Shown: piece by piece, positions 50,397 through 59,364 of the stretch
Numbering within the stretch: position 1 is the first letter of the stretch
How the letters are laid out: the number at the start of each line of letters is the position of its first letter
DNA from: Sphingobacteriales bacterium JAD_PAG50586_3
Lineage (GTDB): Bacteria; Bacteroidota; Bacteroidia; CAMBQF01
Direction of reading: 5' to 3'
NCBI GenBank assembly: GCA_023213195.1
Contig: CP096135.1
Coordinates: 3,964,842 to 4,028,841 of the forward strand
DNA length: 64,000 nucleotides
Program-made: the position numbers and the translations under genes
The notes under the pieces: generated by a model
Database searches by the model: none
Told to the model about the DNA's origin: nothing
The model's input: only the letters and a program-made list of their open reading frames with translations

Positions 50397-51830
50397 CTAA
50401 TCCACCAGGCTCAGCTTAATCATATTGGCTTTGCCGTGCTCGTGCATAGGTATGCTGGCTATGTTTATAATCAAGTCGTTAGTATCAATAAAGCCCTCTT
50501 TTTTAAGGCGGTGCTTAATGTCGGCAATGGTATGGTCGGTGCTTACCTCTTTATCGTAGTAAAAGGCTCGCACTCCCCACAGTAGGCTAAGTGTATTTAG
50601 TATGGCTTTGTTTGATGTGAATGCAAAGATTAATGCCTTGGGCCTGTAGCTTGCCAAACGGAATGCTGTGTAGCCAGAATACGTCATGGTTATAACTGCT
50701 TTTGCCGATACATCTTTAGCCATTTTAGCCGCCGTGGTACAAATAGAGTCTGACACGTAACGGTCTGTAACCGATGGGAATGGGTCTTGGTTTTGGCGGT
50801 TGTATGGGTATTGCTCATCCTCAACATTGGCAATAATTTTTTGCATAGCCTGTATTACCATAACAGGGTGCGCCCCTACCGATGTTTCGCCTGATAGCAT
50901 TACCGCGTCGGCACCATCCAGTATAGAGTTGGCAGCATCGTTAACCTCGGCACGCGTAGGCGATATATTGGTAATCATGCTCTCCATCATTTGGGTAGCT
51001 ATAATTACCGGGGTTGATGCATTAAGGCATTTGCGCACCAGCATTTTTTGTATCAGCGGCACACTTTGCATAGGCACTTCTACGCCTAAATCGCCACGGG
51101 CAACCATTAGCGCATCTGCCTCTTTTATTATGTTATCAATATCTTCAATAGCCTCTGGCTTTTCTATTTTAGCCACCACGCGCGATGCTTTTCCTTTGGC
51201 CGCAATAATGTGTTGCAGCTCTATAATATCGGCCGCATTACGCACAAACGATAAGCCAATCCACTCAATATCATGCTCCAGTGCAAAATCTAAATCCCTA
51301 AGGTCTTTAGGTGTTAAGCAGGGCAGCGATATTTTGGTATTAGGCAGGTTTACCCCTTTTTTAGACGATAACGGGCCACCGTGTAATATCTTAGCCACTA
51401 CCTCATCATTCATATTGGTAGATACTACTTCTAACAGCAGTTTACCATCGTCAAGCAAAATCTTCTCACCGGGCTTGGTATCGCGCGGAAAGTTGTTGTA
51501 GGTCATAAACACACGCTCGGCAGTACCGGGGCCATCAACAGTGCTAAATACAATTTCTTTACCTGCCTCAAGCATTACAGAGCCACCCTCCATAACGCCA
51601 ATGCGTAGCTTAGGGCCTTGCAAATCGGCCAAAATGGGTACGTGGGTATCCAGTTCCTTATTCAGTTCGCGAATGGTGTTTATAACAGCGCCATGGTCCT
51701 CATGACTGCCATGCGAAAAGTTTATGCGGAACACATCAGTACCCGCCAAAATCATCTCTCTTAAAACCTCTTTAGGCGACGATGCCGGCCCTATGGTTGC
51801 TACTATTTTAGTACGGCTGTTAGTTGTCAT
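50397..51830 (-). CDS. pyk: Pyruvate kinase
   Basis: 477 residues, complete. RTKIVATIGPASSPKEVLRE start, RINFSHGSHEDH, the active-site signature with Lys (VVAKIEKPEAIEDIDNI), and MVARGDLGVEVP. Final ATP-yielding glycolytic step. Its start overlaps the end of the IPExxxVDY-family gene by 11 bases; the pair is usual in Bacteroidota. Confidence 0.97.
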   Translation of the reverse strand: MTTNSRTKIVATIGPASSPKEVLREMILAGTDVFRINFSHGSHEDHGAVINTIRELNKELDTHVPILADLQGPKLRIGVMEGGSVMLEAGKEIVFSTVDGPGTAERVFMTYNNFPRDTKPGEKILLDDGKLLLEVVSTNMNDEVVAKILHGGPLSSKKGVNLPNTKISLPCLTPKDLRDLDFALEHDIEWIGLSFVRNAADIIELQHIIAAKGKASRVVAKIEKPEAIEDIDNIIKEADALMVARGDLGVEVPMQSVPLIQKMLVRKCLNASTPVIIATQMMESMITNISPTRAEVNDAANSILDGADAVMLSGETSVGAHPVMVIQAMQKIIANVEDEQYPYNRQNQDPFPSVTDRYVSDSICTTAAKMAKDVSAKAVITMTYSGYTAFRLASYRPKALIFAFTSNKAILNTLSLLWGVRAFYYDKEVSTDHTIADIKHRLKKEGFIDTNDLIINIASIPMHEHGKANMIKLSLVD

Positions 51831-52281
51831 TTATAAATAGAAAGTTTTGTTTTGATTTTAATGTCATAATATCTACATCGTACACCGCCAGCACAAGGTC
51901 TATTTTGCGCACTGCGGTTACAATATCATCCCAACGGTCGGCAACAATGTCGCCTTCAATTTTTAAAAAGTAATCGGTCTTTTTTTGCTCGGGCACTAAA
52001 AAACCGGCTAGCCCACGGTTACTAATCAATGCGTAGTGCAGGTAGGTGTCTTTATCGTAACAGGTAAAGAGCGAAAACTGTGATAAAAAATCGGGTTTGG
52101 CGCCTTCGGCCTGTTCTTTGGCTTCGCTTTTTTCCAGCTCTATACCCAAAGCGGTATTCACTGCCCACGAAAGGCGATAATCCTTAGCGTGGCACGAAAT
52201 GCCCAGGAGTTTAAAGTTATACTCCTCGGCAGCCGATAGTGTTAAACGAGCCATATCCGAAGCAAAATTAACCTTTTGCAA
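51820..52281 (-). CDS. IPExxxVDY-family protein
   Basis: 153 residues. The eponymous motif appears as LVPEQKKTDYFLKIEG. Small protein of Bacteroidota, usually next to pyk, function unknown. Cytoplasmic. Confidence 0.8.
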   Translation of the reverse strand: MQKVNFASDMARLTLSAAEEYNFKLLGISCHAKDYRLSWAVNTALGIELEKSEAKEQAEGAKPDFLSQFSLFTCYDKDTYLHYALISNRGLAGFLVPEQKKTDYFLKIEGDIVADRWDDIVTAVRKIDLVLAVYDVDIMTLKSKQNFLFINDN

Positions 52282-52365
52282 GGCGGTTTGTTTACAATAA
52301 CAATAATTTAATTAACCGTGTTGTTAATATAACGTACAACCTGTTGTTTTTGTATATTTGTGATT

Positions 52366-52578
52366 ATGCCATCGCACATTGTAAAAGAAAAGACATACCG
52401 CAAAGCCGACTTACTTAAAGTGGCTAAAAATGAGGTAGGTGATAATTTCACATTAGATGAACTTATCTATAAACTTGTATTGCTTGATAAAATAAACCAA
52501 GGGCTTGATGATGTAGCCAATGGAAGGGTTTATACTACTGAGGAAGTAAAAGCCAAACTAACAAAATGGCACAAATAA
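52366..52578 (+). CDS. Antitoxin of second ParE-type pair
   Basis: 70 residues from ATG 52366 (an upstream GTG is possible). C-terminal GRVYTTEEVKAKLTKWHK resembles the antitoxin at 20519-20701. Overlaps the toxin gene by 13 bases, the same overlap as in the first pair. Confidence 0.8.
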   Translation: MPSHIVKEKTYRKADLLKVAKNEVGDNFTLDELIYKLVLLDKINQGLDDVANGRVYTTEEVKAKLTKWHK

Positions 52579-52874
52579 AATGGGCTGATTCTGCCTATCT
52601 TGATTTAGAAGAAATTGGTCGCTTTATTGCACAAGATTCTCCTCTACAGGCAGATAAGATTGTAACCGCGATAGTATCTACTCCTTTTTTGCTAATTGAT
52701 TATCCTGAAATTGGAAGAATTGTACCTGAAGTTAATCGTAAAAACATAAGAGAATTGATTTATGGTAACTACCGCATCATCTATTTTCTACATAAAGATG
52801 TAGCAAATATAGTTGCTGTTTACCATGCTGCAAGAAAGATAACGCGCAAAGCTATAGTCAAAAGGACGAAATAA
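52566..52874 (+). CDS. ParE/RelE-superfamily toxin, second pair
   Basis: 102 residues. IKWADSAYLDLEEIGRFIAQ, PEIGRIVPEVNRKNIRELIY and GNYRIIYFL match the first toxin (20232-20531), with about a third of positions alike by eye. Paralogous module rather than a copy. Confidence 0.85.
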   Translation: MAQIKWADSAYLDLEEIGRFIAQDSPLQADKIVTAIVSTPFLLIDYPEIGRIVPEVNRKNIRELIYGNYRIIYFLHKDVANIVAVYHAARKITRKAIVKRTK

Positions 52875-52879
52875 TAACC

Positions 52880-54133
52880 CTACGACCTAACCTGCCCGTT
52901 GCCTTTTACAATCCACTTATAGCTGGTAAGTTCGGCCAATGCCATTGGCCCGCGGGCGTGTAGTTTTTGGGTGCTTATACCAATCTCGGCACCAAGGCCA
53001 AACTGGGCACCATCGGTAAAGGCTGTGCTGGTATTAGCATACACCGCTGCGGCATCAACACTCAATAAAAAAGTATTTACTGCCTCTTCGTCAGCCGCTA
53101 TAATAGCCTCGCTGTGTTTAGAGCTGTAGGTGGCAATATGTTCTAATGCTTCGGCTAAACCAGTAACTGTTTTCACGGCCATTTTCATAGCTAAAAATTC
53201 TGTTCCAAAGCTATCAGCATTAGCTTTGTGTAAAAGGTTGGCGGGGTATTTATTTTCTAATGATGAAAAGGCTTCTTCATCGGCAAAAAGCTCAACACCT
53301 TTGGCGCCTAATGTCTCTACCAATTCAGGTAAATCTTGTAGGCGGCTTGGGTCAATTACCAAACAATCTAGCGCGTTACAAACGCTTACCCTGCGGGTTT
53401 TAGCATTATCAATTACGGCTTTGCCAATAGCTAAATCTCCGCTGGCATGAAAGTAAGTATGCACTATGCCCGCACCGGTTTCTATAACAGGTACTTTGGC
53501 ATTATCGCGCACATAGTTTATCAACCCTTAGCTGCCACGGGGAATAACAATATCAACCAAGCCAACAGCATTTAACAACTCGTGTGTGGCCTCGCGCTCT
53601 GCCGGCATAAGGTATACAACATCGGCATTTACATTATTTGCTAAAAGCACTTGTTGTATAAGGTTAGCTATAGCAGTGTTAGAGTTGTGCGCATCTTTAC
53701 TGCCTTTTAGCACACATGCGTTGCCCGATTTTAAGCACAACGCAAACACATCAAACGTAACGTTAGGCCTACTTTCGTATATAATACCAATTACACCCAA
53801 CGGCACGGTTATTTTCTTCAATTGTAAACCATTTGGCAATACTTTTTCTTCTAGTATTTTACCCACAGGATAAGGCAATGCAACTACATTGCGTATATCA
53901 TCGGCAATGCCTTTTATACGCTCGCGGGTTAGTTTAAGCCTGTCGTATTTAGGGTCGCTTTCGGGCATCAAAGCGAGGTCTTTGGCATTCTCAGCCAATA
54001 GAATTTCCGTTTGCTTTTCAGCCTCATCGGCCACCTGCAATAGTATGGCATTTATGGTATCAACAGATAAAACAGCCAAGCTGCGTGCTGCAGTTTGTAC
54101 TTGTTTTAATTTATTAGTAATGGATTGTTCCAT
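52880..54133 (-). CDS. proA: Glutamate-5-semialdehyde dehydrogenase (gamma-glutamyl phosphate reductase), one break
   Basis: About 417 residues. NADPH-dependent second step of proline synthesis. Seen: [40 protein letters not shown] (catalytic Cys is downstream, in the [11 protein letters not shown] block), [20 protein letters not shown]. An apparent TAA at 53528-53530 is AGC-TAA-GG; removing the T gives [20 protein letters not shown], the expected conserved block. Operon with proB, three bases apart. Confidence 0.93.
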
Positions 54134-54136
54134 GTT

Positions 54137-55222
54137 TTATTCTGCATTTAAATATAAATAGTCGTAGTGGACAAGGGCGGGTTGTTTGCTTTGCCCCATG
54201 CGTGCTTTGGCTTTATCTGCACCATAGCCCGCCACACCTATGCCTATAAAACGCCCATCTTCGGCTACTATTTTTATTACATCGTTCTTCTCAAAATTGC
54301 CTGTTACCTTAACAATACCTACAGGAAGCAAACTAACAGCCTTTCCGCTACCGGAAAGTACCTGCAATACACCGTTGTTCACCATCACCTCGCCCTTGGC
54401 AAAACCCTCGGCGTGCGCCAACCTGCGCTTTACCCCCGATTTTGTTTTGGTGGGAACAAACGTAGTACCTGTTTTAGCGCCCTTTACCAGTTGCAGAAGT
54501 ATATCATCAGTTTTGCCATTGGCTACGTGTACAGTAATGCCTACGCGGGCTACCTTACTAGCCATACGCGATTTTGTTACCATGCCACCACGCCCAAAGC
54601 TTGATTTTTCTTGCGTAATGAAAGAGAAATCGGTTTGGGTTTCATCAACCTGAGAAATAAGCTTAGCATCGGGGCTGCCAAAGGCACCATCGTACAGCCC
54701 ATCAACACTGGTTAATAACACCAACGCATCTGCACTAATCATAGATGCAATAAGTCCGCTAAGCTCATCATTATCAGTAAACATAAGTTCTGTAACGGCT
54801 ATAACATCATTCTCATTTACAATGGGTATAATGCTGTTTTGCAACAGGTTGTTTACACAGCCTTTCATGTTTTGGTAGTGCAGCCTATCCCTAAAATCGC
54901 CTTTGGTAACAAGCACCTGCGCACATACCAGCTTGTGTTTTTCAAACAGTTTAGCGTATGTGTTTATAAGCTTTATTTGCCCCACAGCGGCCAGTTGCTG
55001 GCGTGCTGCAACAGGGTCGGCTTTCTCACTTATCTTAATAATGCTGCGGCCCGATGCCACCGCACCCGACGATACCAGCACCACCTGTATGCCCATCTTC
55101 ATAAGGGTTGCAAGCTGGCTTACCAGTTGGGCTAAACGGTCTTCATCAGGAAAACCATCGGCACGGGTAATAACGTTAGAACCTACTTTAACAACTATTT
55201 TTTTATACTCTTTAGCTTGCAT
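54137..55222 (-). CDS. proB: Glutamate 5-kinase with PUA domain
   Basis: 361 residues from ATG 55222 (MQAKEYKKIVVKVGSNVITR); the longer frame upstream has no family support. First step of proline synthesis. KVGSNVITR phosphate loop, VLVSSGAVASGR, IPIVNENDVIAVTELMFTDN, and a C-terminal PUA domain (LPVGIVKVTGNFEKNDVIKI). Divergent from lipB, 90 bases apart. Confidence 0.94.
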   Translation of the reverse strand: MQAKEYKKIVVKVGSNVITRADGFPDEDRLAQLVSQLATLMKMGIQVVLVSSGAVASGRSIIKISEKADPVAARQQLAAVGQIKLINTYAKLFEKHKLVCAQVLVTKGDFRDRLHYQNMKGCVNNLLQNSIIPIVNENDVIAVTELMFTDNDELSGLIASMISADALVLLTSVDGLYDGAFGSPDAKLISQVDETQTDFSFITQEKSSFGRGGMVTKSRMASKVARVGITVHVANGKTDDILLQLVKGAKTGTTFVPTKTKSGVKRRLAHAEGFAKGEVMVNNGVLQVLSGSGKAVSLLPVGIVKVTGNFEKNDVIKIVAEDGRFIGIGVAGYGADKAKARMGQSKQPALVHYDYLYLNAE

Positions 55223-55312
55223 TTTTATAGTACTGATAAGGGCTTTAGCATTAGAAAGACGCAAAATTAACTTTTTGCGCGTTGCATTGTTTACCTTTGC
55301 AGTAATTAAATA

Positions 55313-56035
55313 ATGAAACCCGTTTACCTCCACATACTTGGTTTGCAGCCCTACAAGCAGATTTGGGATTTACAGGAACAGCTTTTTGCCGATACTGTAG
55401 CCGCCAAAACCTTTAACAGGGATAATCCCGACAGCCCTAAGCAAGAGGTTAAAAGCCACTTGATACTTTGCCAGCACCCGCATGTGTACACCCTTGGCAA
55501 CAGCGGCGATATGAAGAACCTGCTGCTTGATGAACAAGGCCTGGAAGATGCCCATGCCGAATTCCACAAGGTGAACCGCGGAGGCGATATGACCTACCAC
55601 GGCCCCGGCCAGTTGGTGGGCTATCCCATCTTCGACCTGGATGTTTTTTATACCGACATACACAAGTTCCTACGCCAGGTAGAGTTTGCCATTATAGACC
55701 TGCTAGACCATTACGGACTTGAGGGCGACACCATAGAAGGACTAACCGGCGTATGGCTTGATAAGGGCATACCGGGCCGCGAGCGTAAAATATGCGCCAT
55801 TGGCGTGCGTTGCAGCCGTTGGGTAACCATGCATGGCTTTGCCCTAAACGTTAACACCGACCTTGCCTACTTTAACAACATTATAGCCTGCGGAATACAG
55901 GACAAAGGTGTAACATCGCTACAGCAAGAGCTTAGCCGCGAAATACCCATGCAAGAAGTACAAGACTTGCTATTAGAAAAGCTTATAGCCCGCTTCGAGC
56001 TTGAGTTTAAGGCGGAAGAGGTGGTAAGAACTTAG
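55313..56035 (+). CDS. lipB: Octanoyl-ACP:protein N-octanoyltransferase
   Basis: 240 residues. Transfers octanoyl groups to lipoyl domains, such as that of the PDH E2 at 37717. RGGDMTYHGPGQLVGYPIFD, catalytic Lys in GRERKICAIGV and catalytic Cys in NNIIACGIQDKGVTSL. Complete. Confidence 0.94.
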   Translation: MKPVYLHILGLQPYKQIWDLQEQLFADTVAAKTFNRDNPDSPKQEVKSHLILCQHPHVYTLGNSGDMKNLLLDEQGLEDAHAEFHKVNRGGDMTYHGPGQLVGYPIFDLDVFYTDIHKFLRQVEFAIIDLLDHYGLEGDTIEGLTGVWLDKGIPGRERKICAIGVRCSRWVTMHGFALNVNTDLAYFNNIIACGIQDKGVTSLQQELSREIPMQEVQDLLLEKLIARFELEFKAEEVVRT

Positions 56036-56050
56036 TCTCTTCCCACTCCT

Positions 56051-57152
56051 CTACCCCAACATTTTCACAAAATCATCAAACAGATACCTGCTATCATGCG
56101 GGCCGGGCGAAGCCTCCGGATGGTACTGTACAGAGAATGCCTTTTTACCCTTTATGCGGATGCCCTCAATAGTATCATCATTCAGGTTGATGTGCGTAAC
56201 CTCTACATTACTGGCCTTTTCCACATCCTGCGGCGATACCGCAAAACCATGGTTTTGGCTCGTAACCTCGCACTTGCCGGTAATTAAGTTCTTAACCGGG
56301 TGGTTAATACCCCTATGACCACTATGCATTTTGTAGGTGTTTAAGCCTGCACTTTGGGCTAAAATTTGGTGCCCAAGCGCAAATGCCAAACAACGGCACA
56401 TCGGCATCAACAGCCTTTTTAACCTCAGCAACAACACCCGTAAGGGTAGCAGGGTCGCCGGGGCCGTTAGATATAAGGTAGCCGCTGGGGTTCCAGGCAG
56501 CCATTTCTTCAAACGTAGCATTCCATGGGAACACGCGCACGTAGCAGCCGCGGCTGGTTAGCGAGCGTACAATGTTGCGCTTAACACCAAGGCCTAGCAG
56601 GGCCACTTTGTACTTGCTCTCAGGGTCGCCCTCGTAGTAACCATCAGCGGTAGATACGGTAGACGACAACTCCAAACCCTCCATAGAAGGCACAGCAGCC
56701 AGTTGCTTTTTAAGCAGTTCAATATCATCAGTTTCCGATGATATGATGGCATTCATAGCGCCTTTATCGCGAATGTGGGCCACAATAGCGCGGGTATCCA
56801 CATCACTAATACCTACCACACTTTCGTGCTCAAAATACGTACCCACAGCACTATCAGCATTTTTGCGCGAATAGTCTACCGAGAATTTTTTACACACCAA
56901 ACCGGCAATTTTCATGTGGCCGCTTTCAACCTCCTCGTTGCTAACGCCGTAGTTGCCAATATGCACGGTGGCAGTAACCATAATTTGGCCACTGTACGAT
57001 GGGTCTGTAAAAATTTCCTGATAGCCGGTCATGCCGGTGTTAAAACAAATCTCGCCGCTGGTAGTACCAATTTTTCCGGCTGCTTTGCCGCGAAACACGG
57101 TGCCGTCGTCTAGTAACAATACGGCATCTTTAAGGGGTGTATTTTGATTCAT
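56051..57152 (-). CDS. carA: Carbamoyl-phosphate synthase small subunit, one break
   Basis: About 367 residues from ATG 57152 ([20 protein letters not shown]). Glutamine amidotransferase subunit for arginine/pyrimidine synthesis. N-terminal CPSase domain with [18 protein letters not shown]; class I amidotransferase with LISNGPGDP and the catalytic Cys in LFGIC; His/Glu in [15 protein letters not shown]. Break: an extra base in the CCAAGG site near 56382 (plus strand CCCAAGCGCA for CCCAAGGCA); correction gives [19 protein letters not shown]. Confidence 0.93.
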
Positions 57153-57205
57153 AATCAAAGTGCAAAATTACAGCATTTACCCTTAGTTACCAAAGCAAAT
57201 TTGCA

Positions 57206-58036
57206 GTGGAGTTATTAAAGGCGGCAGAAAGTTATCAGCATCAAATACCTGTCTCCCTTTGGAGGGAGTACCCCGCAGGGGGAGGGAGGATTTTTATGGC
57301 GCACCCTCGTTTTTACCCCTACCGCAAGCGTCGGGGTCACTCGGTCGGGCTGTCCGTTATAGCCCTCGTACCTCGGGGCTGCCACTCCCATCCCTTGCGC
57401 ATGCCGCTCCGCTGTAAATAAAAGCTCACGTTTTGAGCCTTCCTTTTTAAGGTCTCCCTTTCCAAAGGGAGGGGATGTTGCCTTGGCACCAGACGAGGGA
57501 TTTCATAGCGCTGTAAAAATCCCCCGGCTCTTCGAGCCACCCCCTTTCTAAAGGGGGATCTAAACCCGCTCCGCTGTGAATAAAAGCACACGTTTTGAGC
57601 CACCCCTTGTTGTCATCCCGGACTTGATCCGGGATCTCCTAACTCACCATCCTAAACCCTTTCTGTTGTAATAAAATTTCGACTTTTTGCGAACATATTA
57701 TTTAAAGTCCCCTCCTTTTTAAGAAGGGGTAATTCTGACTGTAAAGTCAGAATGGGGTGGTTACCCCAAAACCCTTTCTGTTGTAATAAAATTTCGACTT
57801 TTTGCAATCCTTTTCACGAGCAGATAAGCTCGCCGACTTAAAGTAATAGTTTAACATAAAGCAATTAGGCATAGGTTTAATATTCAATATTTGGTTTTAG
57901 TTTCGCGCTGCAAGCCGCACGGTTGTCCCAAAGGGATGCCCATGGCATAATAAAATTTAACGTTTTTGTTTATCCCGACACTTATCGTCGGGGCAATACT
58001 CTCCTCGCTCTTCTCACCCCTCCCCTCTGAACAATT
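57206..58036. repeat. Repeat-filled spacer upstream of the methyltransferase cassette
   Basis: About 830 bases without a gene. Contents: CTCCCTTTGGAGGGAGTACC (57251-57270), the module GTCGGGCTGTCCGTTATAG (57344-57362; other copy at 35962), AGGTCTCCCTTTCCAAAGGGAG (57451 on), CCCCTTTCTAAAGGGGG (57541 on), the widespread GTCATCCCGGACTTGATCCGGGATC element (57612-57636), and a 30-base direct repeat CTGTTGTAATAAAATTTCGA...TTTTTGC at about 57661 and 57777. Several small frames cross these repeats; none is a gene. Confidence 0.7.
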
Positions 58037-58037
58037 A

Positions 58038-58069
58038 CAAAGATACAACCCCGCCTACCCCTTTGTCAA
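58038..58069 (-). promoter_or_regulatory. Strong Bacteroidota-type promoter, leftward
   Basis: Minus strand: TTGAC at 58069-58065 and TATCTTTG at 58045-58038, the same layout as the element at 25338-25369 (shared AAAGATACAACC and CCTTTGTCAA on the plus strand). It points away from the methyltransferase gene into the repeat spacer. Confidence 0.55.
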
Positions 58070-58155
58070 TATATTTAATAACTCAGATTAAAACTTTTGT
58101 CCAAAATGCTATATTAGGCCCTGAATTTTTACCACCTTTGCCTCAAATGAGTATT

Positions 58156-59364
58156 ATGCCTACATATATCGACTTGTTCGCAGGTTGTGGTGGCCTATCT
58201 TTAGGCCTGCACAATGCAGGCTGGAAAGGCTTATTTGCCATTGAAAAAAGCCCTGATGCTTTTGAGACCCTCGAGCATAATCTTATAGAAGGAAAAAAGC
58301 ATTTTGATTGGCCTACCTGGCTACCCAAACAAAGCAATGAAATTGACAAAACCGTAAAAGATTACTCAGCAGAGCTTAAAGCTTTGCAAGGTTCTGTTGA
58401 TTTAGTTGCCGGAGGCCCTCCTTGCCAAGGATTTTCTATGGCTGGCCGTAGAAACGAAAACGATTTCCGCAATAACTTAATTAATTCATATATCGATTTT
58501 GTTAAACTCGTAATGCCAAAGATTTTATTTTTTGAAAATGTAAAGGGCTTTACCCAAGCATTCAAAAAAAATAAAGAAAAAGGTGTCGAATATTCTACCT
58601 ACGTAAAACAGGCATTAGGTGATGCTGGCTACAACGTATATGGCAAATTAGTAAACTTTGGCGATTATGGCGTTCCACAAAAGCGTACTCGGTTTATTTT
58701 AGTAGGGGTAAGAAAAGACCTTGCCAACTCTTCGGAGGAAATGGCTAAAAGTTTCTTTACCTTATTAGGTACAAATAAAGAAGCTTTTCTTGCTAACAAA
58801 GGCTTAAAAGCAGAAACTAATTTGCACAACGCAATTTCTGATTTATTAAAGGAAAATGGGCTTGAACCAACTCCTGATTATAAAAACTTCCAATCAGGTG
58901 TATATGGCCGTTCAAACGGGGCATATCAAAAAATGATGCGTAAAGGTGTTAGCAATAAAAACACACCAGATAGCCATAGATTTCCCAAGCACAGGCCTGA
59001 TATAGAAGCTAAATTCAAATCTATTTTAGATACCTGCTGCAAAGGAAAAGATATTGATTTAAAAACGCGTGAGCGTTTTAATATTAAAAAACATACTATT
59101 ATCCCGTTAGATAAGGATGATAAAAGTCCAACTATTACATCTTTACCTGATGACTATATCCACTATAGCGAGCCACGTATACTAACAGTGCGCGAATATG
59201 CTCGTATACAAAGCTTCCCTGATTGGTATAAGTTTCAAGGTAAATATACTACAGGCGGGAAACGTCGAACCCAAGAAGTCCCTCGATATACTCAAATTGG
59301 CAATGCTATCCCACCTCTTTTCAGCGAACAAGCAGGCTTAATTTTAAAACAATTAATCGCTTAA
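58156..59364 (+). CDS. DNA (cytosine-5) methyltransferase
   Basis: 402 residues from ATG 58156 (MPTYIDLFAGCGGLSLGL, the SAM-binding motif I; an ATG nine bases earlier is also possible). Catalytic motif IV GGPPCQGFS with Cys90, motif VI ENVKG (about 127), motif VIII GVPQKRTRF (about 172-180), a variable target-recognition region, motif IX/X REYARIQSFPDW and QIGNAIPP. Makes 5-methylcytosine at an unknown site. No restriction endonuclease gene is next to it. Its stop overlaps the start of the next gene (TAATG), so the genes are translationally coupled. AT-rich, with AAA/AAT codons, unlike the carA/lipB genes to the left. No breaks. Confidence 0.95.
   Translation: MPTYIDLFAGCGGLSLGLHNAGWKGLFAIEKSPDAFETLEHNLIEGKKHFDWPTWLPKQSNEIDKTVKDYSAELKALQGSVDLVAGGPPCQGFSMAGRRNENDFRNNLINSYIDFVKLVMPKILFFENVKGFTQAFKKNKEKGVEYSTYVKQALGDAGYNVYGKLVNFGDYGVPQKRTRFILVGVRKDLANSSEEMAKSFFTLLGTNKEAFLANKGLKAETNLHNAISDLLKENGLEPTPDYKNFQSGVYGRSNGAYQKMMRKGVSNKNTPDSHRFPKHRPDIEAKFKSILDTCCKGKDIDLKTRERFNIKKHTIIPLDKDDKSPTITSLPDDYIHYSEPRILTVREYARIQSFPDWYKFQGKYTTGGKRRTQEVPRYTQIGNAIPPLFSEQAGLILKQLIA

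Noticed and set aside
57206..57603. Small open frames on both strands in the spacer before the methyltransferase
   Set aside because: They lie wholly in palindromic repeats and encode Arg/Gly-rich nonsense with no family.
58156..59364. Complete classical type II restriction-modification system
   Set aside because: No endonuclease-like gene is next to the methyltransferase; the neighbours are an ATPase and a receiver protein.
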